From Nonomuraea jabiensis (lineage in GTDB: Bacteria > Actinomycetota > Actinomycetes > Streptosporangiales > Streptosporangiaceae), in assembly GCF_014204795.1 (NCBI RefSeq), contig NZ_JACHMB010000001.1, positions 7,390,501 to 7,454,500 on the forward strand: a DNA stretch of 64,000 nt. The letters are read 5' to 3'. The position numbers were made by a program, and so were the translations under genes. The notes under the pieces are model-generated. The model ran no database searches, was not told the origin of the DNA, and worked only from the letters and a program-made list of their open reading frames with translations. Every line of letters starts with the position of its first letter. Position 1 is the stretch's first letter. This document shows, in pieces, positions 51,124 to 59,857 of the stretch.

Positions 51124-52122
51124 TCACGCTGACTGCCGGCGTACGAGGTGGGTGTCGAGGATCACCACGGGCTGGCGCAGCTCCTCGCCGTTGATGCGGG
51201 CCACCAGCAGCTGCGCCATCTGCCGGCCCATCTGCTCGGTCGGCTGGTGGACGGTGGTCAGCGGCGGGTCGGCGTGCAGCGCGGCCTTGGAGTCGTCGAA
51301 CCCGATCACCGCCACGTCCTCCGGGATCGCCCGCCCCGCCGCCTTGAGCACGCGCATCGCGCCCAGGGCCATCGGGTCGGACGCGGCGAAGACCGCGTCG
51401 AGATCGGGATGGCTGGCCAGCAGCTGGGTCATCGCCGCCGAGCCGCTCTCCTCCGAGAAGTCGCCGTACACCACCAGCTCCGGCAGCCCGGCGGGCAACA
51501 GCGCGTCGCGATAGCCGGCCAGACGGTCGACGCCCACGCCCATGTCCTGATGACCGGCGATGGTGGCGATGCGCGTGCGGCCGAGGCCCAGCAGGTGTTT
51601 GACCGCCTGCCGGGCCCCTGCCCTGTTGTCCATGTCGACGTAGCTGTAGGGGTCGAGCCCGACGGGCCGGCCGCCGAGCACGGTCGGCACGCCCATCTCC
51701 TCGAGCCGCTCCGGCAGCGGGTCGGCGCCGTGCAGCGACAGCAGCAGCACGCCGTCGACGTGCTGCCCGGTCAGGTACTGCTCCAGCCGGTCGTACTCCT
51801 CGGTGGTGCGGGCCATCGCCAGGATGAGCTGCAGCCCGGTCTCTGACAGCGCCGAGCCGATGCCGCGGATGGTGCCCGCGAAGAACGGGTCGTCGAACAC
51901 CCGTAGCTGCGACTCGGACACCACCAGGGCCACCGCGTCGGTGCGGCGCGTCACCAGGGCGCGCGCCGCGCGGTTGGGCACGTAGCCCAGCTCGCGGATG
52001 GCCAGCTCCACGGCCTCGCGGGCCTTGGAGCTGACGTTCGGCGAGCCGTTGATGACTCTAGACACCGTGCCCCGGCCTACCCCGGCCCGAGCCGCGACTG
52101 CCTCAAGAGTCGGTCGGTTCAT
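51124..52122 (-). CDS. cebR: LacI-family repressor CebR
   Basis: 332 residues. DNA-binding helix TLEAVAARAGVGRGTVSRVINGSPNVSSKAREAVELAI, then a periplasmic-binding-protein-like domain. It overlaps bglC by 20 bases. The TGGGAGCGCTCCCA operators upstream of cebE are the established CebR target in Streptomyces; cellobiose or cellotriose releases the protein. Last gene of the cellobiose module. Confidence 0.9.
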   Translation of the reverse strand: MNRPTLEAVAARAGVGRGTVSRVINGSPNVSSKAREAVELAIRELGYVPNRAARALVTRRTDAVALVVSESQLRVFDDPFFAGTIRGIGSALSETGLQLILAMARTTEEYDRLEQYLTGQHVDGVLLLSLHGADPLPERLEEMGVPTVLGGRPVGLDPYSYVDMDNRAGARQAVKHLLGLGRTRIATIAGHQDMGVGVDRLAGYRDALLPAGLPELVVYGDFSEESGSAAMTQLLASHPDLDAVFAASDPMALGAMRVLKAAGRAIPEDVAVIGFDDSKAALHADPPLTTVHQPTEQMGRQMAQLLVARINGEELRQPVVILDTHLVRRQSA

Positions 52123-53512
52123 GGCGCCTATTCTGCCGGATGATCTCCGAGTACCAGAGCGCGCTGTCCTTCACCAGCCGTTCCTGGGTCTCGAAGTCCA
52201 CGTGCACCAGGCCGAACCGCTTGCCGTAGCCCCATGCCCACTCGAAGTTGTCCATCAGTGACCAGGCGAAATAGCCCTCCAGGGGCACGCCGGCCTCGAT
52301 GGCCTGCTTGCAGGCGCCGAGGTGCGCCTCCACGTACGCCCGCCGCTCGTCGTCGTGGATCCGGCCGTCGTCGAGCACGTCGTCGAAGGCGGCGCCGTTC
52401 TCGGAGACCACCATCGGGATCGGCGGGTACTCCCGCGCCACCCTCGTGAGGACCTCCACCAGGCCGCCCTCGTCGATCTCCCAGCCCATGGCCGTCACCG
52501 GCTGGCCGCCGCTGACGAACGACACGTGCTCGCTGCCCACCCACGGCGAACCCGAGTCCGTGGGGGCCGCCGCCGCCGACTGCCTGCCGCCTGGTGCTCC
52601 CGAGACCGTGAAGCGGCTGTAGTAGTTGACGAGCAGCACGTCGATGGGCGCGTTGATGATCTTCATGTCGCCCGGCTGGATGAAGTCGATCTCGCCCGGC
52701 ACGTCCTCCAGCACGTCCTCCGGGTAGCGGCCCAGCAGCAGCGCGTCCAGGAAGAACCGGTTCTGCAGCCCGTCGATGCGCCGGGCCGCGTCCAGGTCTT
52801 CCGCGCTGTCGGTGGCGGGGGTGACCGCGTACAGGTTCACGCAGCCGCCGACGCGCCGGGCGTCCATCGCCTGGACGGCCAGCCCGTGCGCCAGGTTGAG
52901 GTGGTGCGCGCCCCTGATCGCGTTCTCCGGCTCCCGACGGCCGGGGGCGTGCTCGCCCGAGGCGTAGCCGAGAAACGCGGCGCACCACGGCTCGTTGACG
53001 GTGCTGAAGGTGTGCACGTGGTCCTTCAGCGCCTCGTGGACCGTCGCCGCGTAGTCCGCGAAGCAGTACGCCACGTCGCGGTTCGGCCAGCCGCCCTTGT
53101 CCTCCAGCGCCTGCGGCAGGTCCCAGTGGTAGAGGGTCAGCCACGGGTCGATGCCGTGCCCGCGCAGCTCGTCGGCGAGCCGCTTGTAGAAGTCCAGGCC
53201 CTTCTGGTTGACCTTGCCGGAGCCGGTCGGCTGGATGCGGGGCCAGGAGACCGAGAAGCGGTAGGCCGACAGGCCCAGGTCCGCCATGATGGCGACGTCT
53301 TCCCGGTAGCGGTGGTAGTGGTCGATGGCCACGTCCGCGTTGTGGCCGTTGAGAATCCGGCCCGGCGTCCTGGTGAAGGTGTCCCAGATGGAGACGCCAC
53401 GCCCGTCCTCGTCGACCGCGCCCTCGATCTGGTACGCCGAGGTCGCCGCGCCCCACGCGAAGCCCGCAGGGAAGCGCAGCCCGGCACGCGTCTGTTCCTC
53501 TTGTGTCGTCAC
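52103..53512 (-). CDS. bglC: GH1 beta-glucosidase (cytosolic cellobiase)
   Basis: 469 residues from the GTG at 53512. GH1 signatures FPAGFAWGAATSAYQIEG, acid/base Glu174 in TVNEPW, nucleophile Glu371 in VSENGAAF, and the C-terminal FAWSLMDNFEWAWGY are intact. It lacks a signal peptide and hydrolyses imported cellobiose to glucose. It overlaps cebG by four bases (GTGA) and cebR by 20, so it is fully embedded in the operon. Confidence 0.95.
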   Translation of the reverse strand: MTTQEEQTRAGLRFPAGFAWGAATSAYQIEGAVDEDGRGVSIWDTFTRTPGRILNGHNADVAIDHYHRYREDVAIMADLGLSAYRFSVSWPRIQPTGSGKVNQKGLDFYKRLADELRGHGIDPWLTLYHWDLPQALEDKGGWPNRDVAYCFADYAATVHEALKDHVHTFSTVNEPWCAAFLGYASGEHAPGRREPENAIRGAHHLNLAHGLAVQAMDARRVGGCVNLYAVTPATDSAEDLDAARRIDGLQNRFFLDALLLGRYPEDVLEDVPGEIDFIQPGDMKIINAPIDVLLVNYYSRFTVSGAPGGRQSAAAAPTDSGSPWVGSEHVSFVSGGQPVTAMGWEIDEGGLVEVLTRVAREYPPIPMVVSENGAAFDDVLDDGRIHDDERRAYVEAHLGACKQAIEAGVPLEGYFAWSLMDNFEWAWGYGKRFGLVHVDFETQERLVKDSALWYSEIIRQNRRHEPTDS

Positions 53513-54339
53513 GCCTTGACCGCACCTTCCATGAGGCCGCCGACGATCTGGCGGCCGAAAGCGACGAATACTGCGATGAGCGGAATGATGGACAACGCCG
53601 TTCCCGCGAAGATCAACGTGTAGTTCGTGGAGAACCTGGCGTTGAGCGAGGTGATCGCGATCTGCACGGTCGGGTTGTCCGGGGTCAGCACGATCAGCGG
53701 CCACATGAAGTCGTTCCACATGAGCATGAACGTGTTGATGCCGAGCACCGCCATGCCCGGACGCACGGCGGGCAGGACGACGTTCCACCAGATCCGCAGC
53801 GTGGCGGCGCCGTCGACCCGGGCGGCCTCGACCAGCTCCATCGGCACGGCCTGGCGGGTGTACTGCGTCATCAGGAACACGCCGAACCCGTTGAGCAGGT
53901 ACGGCAGGATGACCGCCTTCAGCGTGCCGGTCCACTCCAGGCTCACCATGAGCCGGTAGAGGGGCACCACGCCCATCTGCTGCAACGGCACCGCCATCGT
54001 CAGCAGCACGAGCACCAGCAGCAGGTTCCTGCCCTTGAAGCTCAGGTTCGCGAACGCGAAGCCGGCCAGCGTGGAGATGATCACCACGGAGACGGTGACG
54101 ATGCTCGACACGATGAACGAGTTCGTCAGGCCCAGCAGGAACTTGGCGTCCTCGTTGTTGAGCACCGCGACGATGTTGTCGCCCAGGTTCCCGCCCGGCA
54201 GGAACGGCGGCGGCACCGCGACCGCGTCGGCGTTCGTACGGGAGGCGATGACGAGCATCCAGTACAGCGGGAACGCCGACAGCAGGACGGCCAGGGCCAG
54301 CATGAGGCGGGTGGCGAGGGTCGGGGAGAAGTTGTTCAT
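53509..54339 (-). CDS. cebG: Cellobiose ABC transporter permease
   Basis: 276 residues, six membrane helices, MalG-type permease with the EAA loop ELVEAARVDGAATLRIWWNVVLPAVRPG. It overlaps cebF by four bases. An energising MsiK-type ATPase is not encoded nearby, as usual for Streptomyces-type sugar importers that share one. Confidence 0.92.
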   Translation of the reverse strand: MNNFSPTLATRLMLALAVLLSAFPLYWMLVIASRTNADAVAVPPPFLPGGNLGDNIVAVLNNEDAKFLLGLTNSFIVSSIVTVSVVIISTLAGFAFANLSFKGRNLLLVLVLLTMAVPLQQMGVVPLYRLMVSLEWTGTLKAVILPYLLNGFGVFLMTQYTRQAVPMELVEAARVDGAATLRIWWNVVLPAVRPGMAVLGINTFMLMWNDFMWPLIVLTPDNPTVQIAITSLNARFSTNYTLIFAGTALSIIPLIAVFVAFGRQIVGGLMEGAVKA

Positions 54340-55292
54340 CTGGTGCCCCCGATCCTGCGCACGAACAGGAAGTTGATCGCCGCTCCTATGAGGATGAGCA
54401 GGAACAGCAGCCAGGCGGCCGCCGCGGCGTAGCCGTAGTCGAACTCGCGGAAGCCCTGCTTGACGATGAACATGGCCACCGTCTGGAACTGTCCCTGCGA
54501 GCCGCCGTCGACGTTGCCGTTGTAGAACGTGGTCGGCTCGGAGAACAGCGTCAGGCCGCCGATCGTGGAGTTGAGCACCACGAAGATCATCGTCGGGCGC
54601 AGCATCGGCAGCGTGATCTGCCAGAACTGCCTGCGCCGCGAGGCGCCGTCGATCGCGGCGGCCTCATACAGGTCGCGGGGGATGGTCTGCATGCCGGCCA
54701 GGAAGATGATCGCGTTGTAGCCGGTCCAGCGCCAGTCGACCATGGTGGCGATGGCGATCCACGACGGGATGCGCTCGGCCCGCCAGTTCGTGTTGTCCAC
54801 GCCGAACCAGCTCAGGACCCAGTTGACCAGGCCCCAGTCGCGGGCGTACAGCTGCGTGAACACCACCGCGACCGCGACCACCGACGTGACCAGCGGCAGC
54901 AGCACGCTCATGCGGATGGCCAGGCGGAGCTTCAGGCGCTTGTTCAGCGCGTTGGCCAGGAGCAGCGCGAGGACCATCTGGGGGACGGTGGCGAGGATGA
55001 ACATGCCCACCGTGTTGACCACGGCGTTCCAGAAGTCCTCGTCCCCGAGCAGGGCGGTGTAGTTGCCCAGCCCGGTCCACTCCACGGTCCCGGCCAGGTC
55101 GTAGTCGTAGAGCGAGTAGTACAGGGTGAAGGCCAACGGGAACAGCCCGAAGGCGGCGAACAGCAGGAAATAAGGGGACACCAGGGCGTACGGCATCGCT
55201 TTGACGTCGAATCGTGAACGCCAGCGGCGGCCGGGCGGACGGGCGCGGCGGTGGTTGTTCCGCGCCGCCCGCGGAAGGGTGTCGAGACTCAT
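54336..55292 (-). CDS. cebF: Cellobiose ABC transporter permease
   Basis: 318 residues, MalF-type permease. A basic N-terminal tail (about 1-32) precedes six helices. The EAA loop reads LYEAAAIDGASRRRQFWQITLPMLRP. A strong hairpin separates it from cebE, so it is probably expressed at a lower level than the binding protein. Confidence 0.92.
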   Translation of the reverse strand: MSLDTLPRAARNNHRRARPPGRRWRSRFDVKAMPYALVSPYFLLFAAFGLFPLAFTLYYSLYDYDLAGTVEWTGLGNYTALLGDEDFWNAVVNTVGMFILATVPQMVLALLLANALNKRLKLRLAIRMSVLLPLVTSVVAVAVVFTQLYARDWGLVNWVLSWFGVDNTNWRAERIPSWIAIATMVDWRWTGYNAIIFLAGMQTIPRDLYEAAAIDGASRRRQFWQITLPMLRPTMIFVVLNSTIGGLTLFSEPTTFYNGNVDGGSQGQFQTVAMFIVKQGFREFDYGYAAAAAWLLFLLILIGAAINFLFVRRIGGTR

Positions 55293-55315
55293 GGCAGACC
55301 TTTCGGCGGCAACAA

Positions 55316-55342
55316 GCCCGGCCCGCTGCTCGCGGGCCGGGC
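55316..55342 (-). promoter_or_regulatory. Intercistronic hairpin between cebE and cebF
   Basis: GCCCGGCCCGC and GCGGGCCGGGC form a perfect 11-bp stem with a 5-base loop. It likely stabilises the cebE 3' end and lets only part of transcription continue, as in many sugar-importer operons. Confidence 0.8.
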
Positions 55343-55349
55343 GGGGAGA

Positions 55350-56696
55350 CTAGCCCGCGGCCTTCACCGCGTCGTCGACCAGCTGCTGCCAGGCCTTGTC
55401 GTACGGGACGGAGCCGTCGTCCATGCCCTGGATGACGGACTCGATGGCGTTCTTGACCTGGGCGTGCTTCACGCCGAGGAAGACCGGCTGCAGGCTCGAC
55501 GCGGACTTGGCGAAGATCTCACCGATGGGGGCGTCGTTGAAGAACTCGTTCTTCGCGCCCTGGACGGCCGGGTCCTGCTGGGCCTTCGTGTTGCTCGGCA
55601 TGTTGCCGAAGTCCGTGAAGATGCTCGCCTCGGTCTGCGCGTTGGTCAGGTAGTCGGCGACCATCGCGGCTTCCTTCGGGTGCTTGGACTGCTTGGGCAC
55701 GGCCAGCCAGGAGCCGCCCCAGTTGCCGCCGCCGCCCGGCACCGAGGCCACGTCCCACTTGCCCTTGCCGCCGTCGCCGGCGTTGCCGCTGACCACGCCG
55801 AGCATCCAGGACGGGCAGCCGACCGTGGCGAACGCGCCCTTCTGGGTGCCCGCCGCCCACTCGTCGGTGAAGTTGCGCAGCTTGGCGGTCAGGCCCTGCT
55901 GGCTCATCTTCATGGCGAAGTCGAAGCCCGTCTTCACCGCCGGGTTCTTGTCGACGATGAGGTTGTTGTCCTTGTCGAAGTACGTCACGTTGCCGTTCTT
56001 GGCCGCCTCCTGGTAGAGGACGACCTGGTAGAGCGTGTTCGTACCGTCGGTGAACTTGGTGCCCTTGACCTTCGACTGGAACGTCTTGGCGACGTTCATG
56101 AACTCGTCCCAGGTCGGCCAGAGCGCGCTGACCTTGTCACGCTCGGTCGGCAGCCCGGCCTTCTTGAACAGGTCCGCGCGGTAGCACAGGCTCATGCCGC
56201 CGATGTCGGTGCCCAGGCCGAACAGCTTGCCGTCGGCCGTGACGCCGTTCTCCCACTTCCACGCCGGGAAGTCCGCCTTGCGGGACTCCAGGCCGTACTC
56301 CTTGAGATCGGCCCACCATTCGGGATGCGCCTTGGCCAGGCCCATGCCGCCCTCGTCGATGCCGACCACGTCGCCCGCGCCGTTGCCGGCCTGCAGCCAC
56401 TGGATCATCTGCGGCCAGTACTGCTGCTCGAACTGGTCGGTCAGGTGCTCTTCCTTGATCTGGATGTCCTTGTGCTCGGCGTTCCACTTCGTGATGGCGT
56501 TCTTGTAGCCGAAGTTGGTGCCGCCGCCGAAGGTCTGAACGCGGATGGTGACCGGCTCGGCCGCCGCCGAGGAGGCGGGAGCGCCGCTGGACCCCGTGCT
56601 GGTACCGCCGCCGGAGCTGCAGGACGCGACGGTCAGCGCCGCCACGGCCAGGGCAGAGGCCACGGCGAGACCGCCGCGACGCTTGCTGATCATCAT
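55350..56696 (-). CDS. cebE: Cellobiose/cellotriose-binding lipoprotein
   Basis: 448 residues from ATG 56696 with lipobox TVASC (lipidated Cys26). The mature region is a family 1 sugar-binding protein (TIRVQTFGGGTNFGYKNAITKWNAEHKDI ... GAFATVGCPSWMLGV). It leads the cebEFG-bglC-cebR operon, 72 bp downstream of a CebR box. Ligand specificity for cellobiose is inferred from the operators and the linked beta-glucosidase. Confidence 0.9.
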   Translation of the reverse strand: MMISKRRGGLAVASALAVAALTVASCSSGGGTSTGSSGAPASSAAAEPVTIRVQTFGGGTNFGYKNAITKWNAEHKDIQIKEEHLTDQFEQQYWPQMIQWLQAGNGAGDVVGIDEGGMGLAKAHPEWWADLKEYGLESRKADFPAWKWENGVTADGKLFGLGTDIGGMSLCYRADLFKKAGLPTERDKVSALWPTWDEFMNVAKTFQSKVKGTKFTDGTNTLYQVVLYQEAAKNGNVTYFDKDNNLIVDKNPAVKTGFDFAMKMSQQGLTAKLRNFTDEWAAGTQKGAFATVGCPSWMLGVVSGNAGDGGKGKWDVASVPGGGGNWGGSWLAVPKQSKHPKEAAMVADYLTNAQTEASIFTDFGNMPSNTKAQQDPAVQGAKNEFFNDAPIGEIFAKSASSLQPVFLGVKHAQVKNAIESVIQGMDDGSVPYDKAWQQLVDDAVKAAG

Positions 56697-56767
56697 GGGT
56701 GGACCCCTTCTCGGGTGAATGTTGGGGGAGTGCACCGCGGCTCGCGCTCCGCCGCGGTGGGAGTCTT

Positions 56768-56781
56768 TGGGAGCGCTCCCA
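56768..56781. promoter_or_regulatory. CebR operator 1
   Basis: Perfect palindrome TGGGAGCGCTCCCA, identical to the Streptomyces CebR box, 72 bp before the cebE ATG. Confidence 0.92.
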
Positions 56782-56897
56782 CAAAGGGTGCACTTACGTG
56801 GTCTGCACGTCAATCCACCGAAACGCAACCGTTACCAATGAGGCGGTTTGTCACTGTAGAACGGGATTTTTGGCGTTATACCTCGCAAAGGGCCGCT

Positions 56898-56911
56898 TGG
56901 GAGCGCTCCCA
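56898..56911. promoter_or_regulatory. CebR operator 2
   Basis: Second perfect TGGGAGCGCTCCCA, 130 bp upstream of the first. Two identical boxes allow cooperative or looped repression. Confidence 0.88.
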
Positions 56912-57026
56912 CCTCAAGAGGCATCTTTTGTGTCGCATCAAGGGCATGTCACCCGCACCGACCACGCTTTCTCCCGGTCACACCGCCAGTGAGAACGCCG
57001 GTCGGAGGGACCGGGACGCATTCAGG

Positions 57027-58334
57027 TCACGTCTGAACGCGGCAGGCGGTGGCGCGCTCCCGGAGGAGGGCGCGTTCGCGGGCGTTGCGGGTCATGTCCG
57101 CCGCTCTCTCGAACTCGGCGCGGGCCTCCTCCCGCCGGCCCAGCTTGAAGAGCAGGTCTCCTCGTACGCTCGGCAGCAGGTGGTAGTCCTTGAGGGCCGG
57201 CTCGCCGGCGATCTGGTCGAGGAGCTGCAGGCCGACCGCGGGGCCGTAGGCCATGGACAGGGCGACGGCCCGGTTGAGCTCGACGACGGGGGAGCGGGAG
57301 AGCTTGGCCAGCGCCTCGTACAGGCTCGCGATGCGTACCCAGTCGGTGTCCTGCGCGTCGAGGGCCCGCGCGTGGCAGGCGGCGATGGCGGCCTGGAGGG
57401 TGTACGGGCCGAGCGTGCCGTCACCCAGCTGCTCGGCCTGGTCCAGGGCGGTGAGGCCGCGGCGGATGAGGAGCCGGTCCCAGCGGGCGCGGTTCTGGTC
57501 GAGGAGGAGGATGGGCTCGCCGGACGGGCCCACGCGGGCCGCCGATCGGGAGGCCTGGATCTCCATGAGGGCGACCAGGCCGTGCACCTCCGGCTCCCTG
57601 GGCATCAGGCCGGCCAGGACCCGGCCCAGCCGGAGCGCGTCCTCGCACAGGGCGGGACGCATCCAGTCGTCGCCGGCCGTCGCCGAGTAGCCCTCGTTGA
57701 AGATCAGGTAGATGACTTCCAGGACCGAGTCCAGGCGCGCCGGCAGCTCGGTGGCCTGGGGGACCTCGAAGGGGATCTTCTTGTCGGCCAGGGTGCGTTT
57801 GGCCCGGACGACCCGCTGCGCCACCGTGGGCTCCGGGACCAGGAACGCGCGGGCGATCTCGTCGGTGGTCAGGCCGCCGAGCACGCGGAGCGTGAGGGCC
57901 ACCCGGGCCTCCACGGAGAGCGCCGGGTGGCAGGCCGTGAACACCAGCCGCAGCAGGTCGTCCTCGATCTCGTCCACCTCGGGCGGGTCCTCGTCCTGGT
58001 CGAGCCGGTGGCCCAGCTCGATCAGGTTGCGTTGAAGGCGTTCGTTCCTGCGGATGAGGTCGATGGCGCGGCGCTTCGAGACCGTCATCAGCCAGGCGCC
58101 GGGGTTGCGGGGCACGCCGGACTCCGGCCACTGCTCCAGGGCGGCGACCAGCGCGTCCTGGGCCAGCTCCTCGGCCAGGCCGACGTCGCGGACCAGCCGG
58201 GCGAGCCCGGCGATGAGCCGGGCCGCCTCGATCCGCCACACCGCCTCGATGGCGCGATGGGTCTCCGTCCCGCGGCGAGCGGGGGCGTCGGCTTGAGTCC
58301 CGGTCTGGGCCTGGTGGTCGGCGTCGGATGCCAT
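57027..58334 (-). CDS. ECF42-type RNA polymerase sigma factor with C-terminal TPR-like extension
   Basis: 435 residues from ATG 58334, about twice the length of a simple ECF sigma. Region 2 (ARLIAGLARLVRDVGLAEELAQDALVAALEQWP) and region 4 (ALTLRVLGGLTTDEIARAFLVPEPTVAQRVVRAKRTL) are clear. The C-terminal 200 residues are helical repeats (LNRAVALSMAYGPAVGLQLLD). It follows a DGPF-domain gene, as ECF42 sigmas do, and lacks an anti-sigma partner. The C-terminal extension is thought to control activity. Confidence 0.92.
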   Translation of the reverse strand: MASDADHQAQTGTQADAPARRGTETHRAIEAVWRIEAARLIAGLARLVRDVGLAEELAQDALVAALEQWPESGVPRNPGAWLMTVSKRRAIDLIRRNERLQRNLIELGHRLDQDEDPPEVDEIEDDLLRLVFTACHPALSVEARVALTLRVLGGLTTDEIARAFLVPEPTVAQRVVRAKRTLADKKIPFEVPQATELPARLDSVLEVIYLIFNEGYSATAGDDWMRPALCEDALRLGRVLAGLMPREPEVHGLVALMEIQASRSAARVGPSGEPILLLDQNRARWDRLLIRRGLTALDQAEQLGDGTLGPYTLQAAIAACHARALDAQDTDWVRIASLYEALAKLSRSPVVELNRAVALSMAYGPAVGLQLLDQIAGEPALKDYHLLPSVRGDLLFKLGRREEARAEFERAADMTRNARERALLRERATACRVQT

Positions 58335-58441
58335 CACCGGCCCATGAGAGCAGCACGAAGCCGCGGCCGGCAACCCGCGCCCCGGCGGGGCCCTCCCGAG
58401 TGCGCGCCCGATGCGCGCCGGGACAGGCACGGGCGGCCGGG

Positions 58442-58882
58442 TCAGGTGCCGGGCGTGTCGACGCCGAGGCGTTCGCGTAGTGCTCGTTCGCGCTCCAGCT
58501 CGTCCGCGGGCAGCGAGTCGTCCGGTACGTCCGAAGCGTCGAACACCCGCCACACGTCCAGCCCGATCCCGTCGTACCCCGGCGGCACCGGCACGCGCAG
58601 CGCCCATTCGATCGCCTCTTCCCGGGACTTGACCTGGATCAGCCAGAAGCCGGCGATGAGCTCCTTGGCCTCGGCGAAGGGGCCGTCGATCACGGTCGCC
58701 TTGCCGCCGCTGTAGGCGATCTGGGCCCCCTGCGAGCTCGGGTAGAGCCCCTCGGCGGCCAGCAGCACGCCCGCCTTGGTCAGCGCCTCGTTGTAGGCGT
58801 GCATGTCGTCCACGACCTGCTGGCTGGGCAGCGCCCCGGCCTCGGTCTCCGGGCTCGCCTTGCCGACGATCATGAATTTCAC
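58442..58882 (-). CDS. DGPF (YCII-like) domain protein
   Basis: 146 residues. The motif IDGPFAEAKELIAGFWLIQVKSREEAIEWALR is the DGPF hallmark. Function is unknown; it is the typical partner gene and target of ECF42 sigma factors. It precedes the sigma gene by 107 bp on the same strand. An ECF42-type promoter lies 44-70 bp before its start. Confidence 0.92.
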   Translation of the reverse strand: MKFMIVGKASPETEAGALPSQQVVDDMHAYNEALTKAGVLLAAEGLYPSSQGAQIAYSGGKATVIDGPFAEAKELIAGFWLIQVKSREEAIEWALRVPVPPGYDGIGLDVWRVFDASDVPDDSLPADELERERALRERLGVDTPGT

Positions 58883-58925
58883 GGGTGGTGCCTCTCTTCC
58901 GTCCGGTTCGGGCTCTCGTCAACGC

Positions 58926-58952
58926 GTCGAACGGCGAGAGGCGGGATCGACA
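58926..58952 (-). promoter_or_regulatory. ECF42-type promoter of the DGPF-sigma operon
   Basis: On the minus strand TGTCGA (58947-58952) is 17 bp from CGAC (58926-58929), as in known ECF42 targets (-35 TGTCGA, -10 CGA/TC). It supports positive autoregulation. Confidence 0.75.
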
Positions 58953-58993
58953 CGTACGCGGGAGATTCACGTAAATCTACAATGTAAAGGCGC

Positions 58994-59710
58994 CTACCGG
59001 GCTCGGCGCGCCAGGAGGGTGACGGTGGCGAGCAGGATCAGGGCGGCGGCGAGGGCGGGTGCGGGGCCGGTGACGAGGTGGAGGGTGGCGCCGGCCAGGG
59101 CGCCGAGGAACATCGCCGCCACGGAGGCGGCCCGGCGCAGGGCGGCCCGGCCCGGCGTGTCGGCGGCCAGGCCCGTGAGGGTCGTGGTGAGGACGTTGGT
59201 GACCAGGTCGGGCACGCCGAGCGCGCGTACGGACGCGTTCTGCAGGCCCATGCCGCAGGCGAGCAGCGCGATGAGGGCCGCGTGGGACCAGGTCGTGCGG
59301 TGTCCGGCCACGAGGGCGACGGCGAGGGCGGCGGCGACCAGGAGCGTGTGCACGGCGGTGGCGACGGCGAACGCCCGTCGCGTGTTCGCGGTCCGCCTGA
59401 TCAGCCGGCCGGCGCCCCAGGCGCCGGCTCCGAAGGCGGCCAGGGCGGCGGGCGAGGCCCATTTGGACATCTGGGCCTCCCCGGCCAGGGCGAAGGCGAG
59501 GAAGACGATGTTGCCGGTCATGTTGGCGACGAAGACGCGGCCCAGGCCGAGGAAGCTGACGGCGTCCACGAGGCCGGTGACGAGGGCCAGGAGGATCAGC
59601 AGGGCGGGCAGGACGCCGTGCGGGTTGGCGCCGCGCGGGAAGAGCCCGTCGGCGACCCGGCACAGCCCGCTCCACATCAGCCTTGCGGGGCGTCTGCGCG
59701 CGGCTGGCAT
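58994..59710 (-). CDS. DUF1275 (YoaK-like) membrane protein
   Basis: 238 residues from ATG 59710, behind a perfect AAGGAG; an upstream ATG at 59779 is less likely. The family motif is LLALVTGLVDAVSFLGLGRVFVANMTGNIVFLAFAL, with five or six further helices and LGVPDLVTNVLTTTLTGLAAD. Function unknown. Stands alone between the DGPF promoter and the CHAP gene. Confidence 0.9.
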   Translation of the reverse strand: MPAARRRPARLMWSGLCRVADGLFPRGANPHGVLPALLILLALVTGLVDAVSFLGLGRVFVANMTGNIVFLAFALAGEAQMSKWASPAALAAFGAGAWGAGRLIRRTANTRRAFAVATAVHTLLVAAALAVALVAGHRTTWSHAALIALLACGMGLQNASVRALGVPDLVTNVLTTTLTGLAADTPGRAALRRAASVAAMFLGALAGATLHLVTGPAPALAAALILLATVTLLARRAR

Positions 59711-59857
59711 GGTGGGCGGCTCCTTGGCGAGGTCGCGGGCGGTTCGCCTCGGGTCTTCCCCGGTGGTGGGCCGCCGCACTCGCCGGGGGTGGAACGCGGC
59801 GAGCGCGCGTCCCGTTGGGGGGACGCGCGCTCGTCAGGGGGCGCCGGGGGAGTCCGG

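Larger units (their letters stand above)
56697..57026. other. 330-bp cebE promoter region
   Basis: No gene. It contains two CebR operators (listed separately) and the 3' side of the sigma-factor gene. No clear sigma-factor terminator is visible. Confidence 0.7.
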
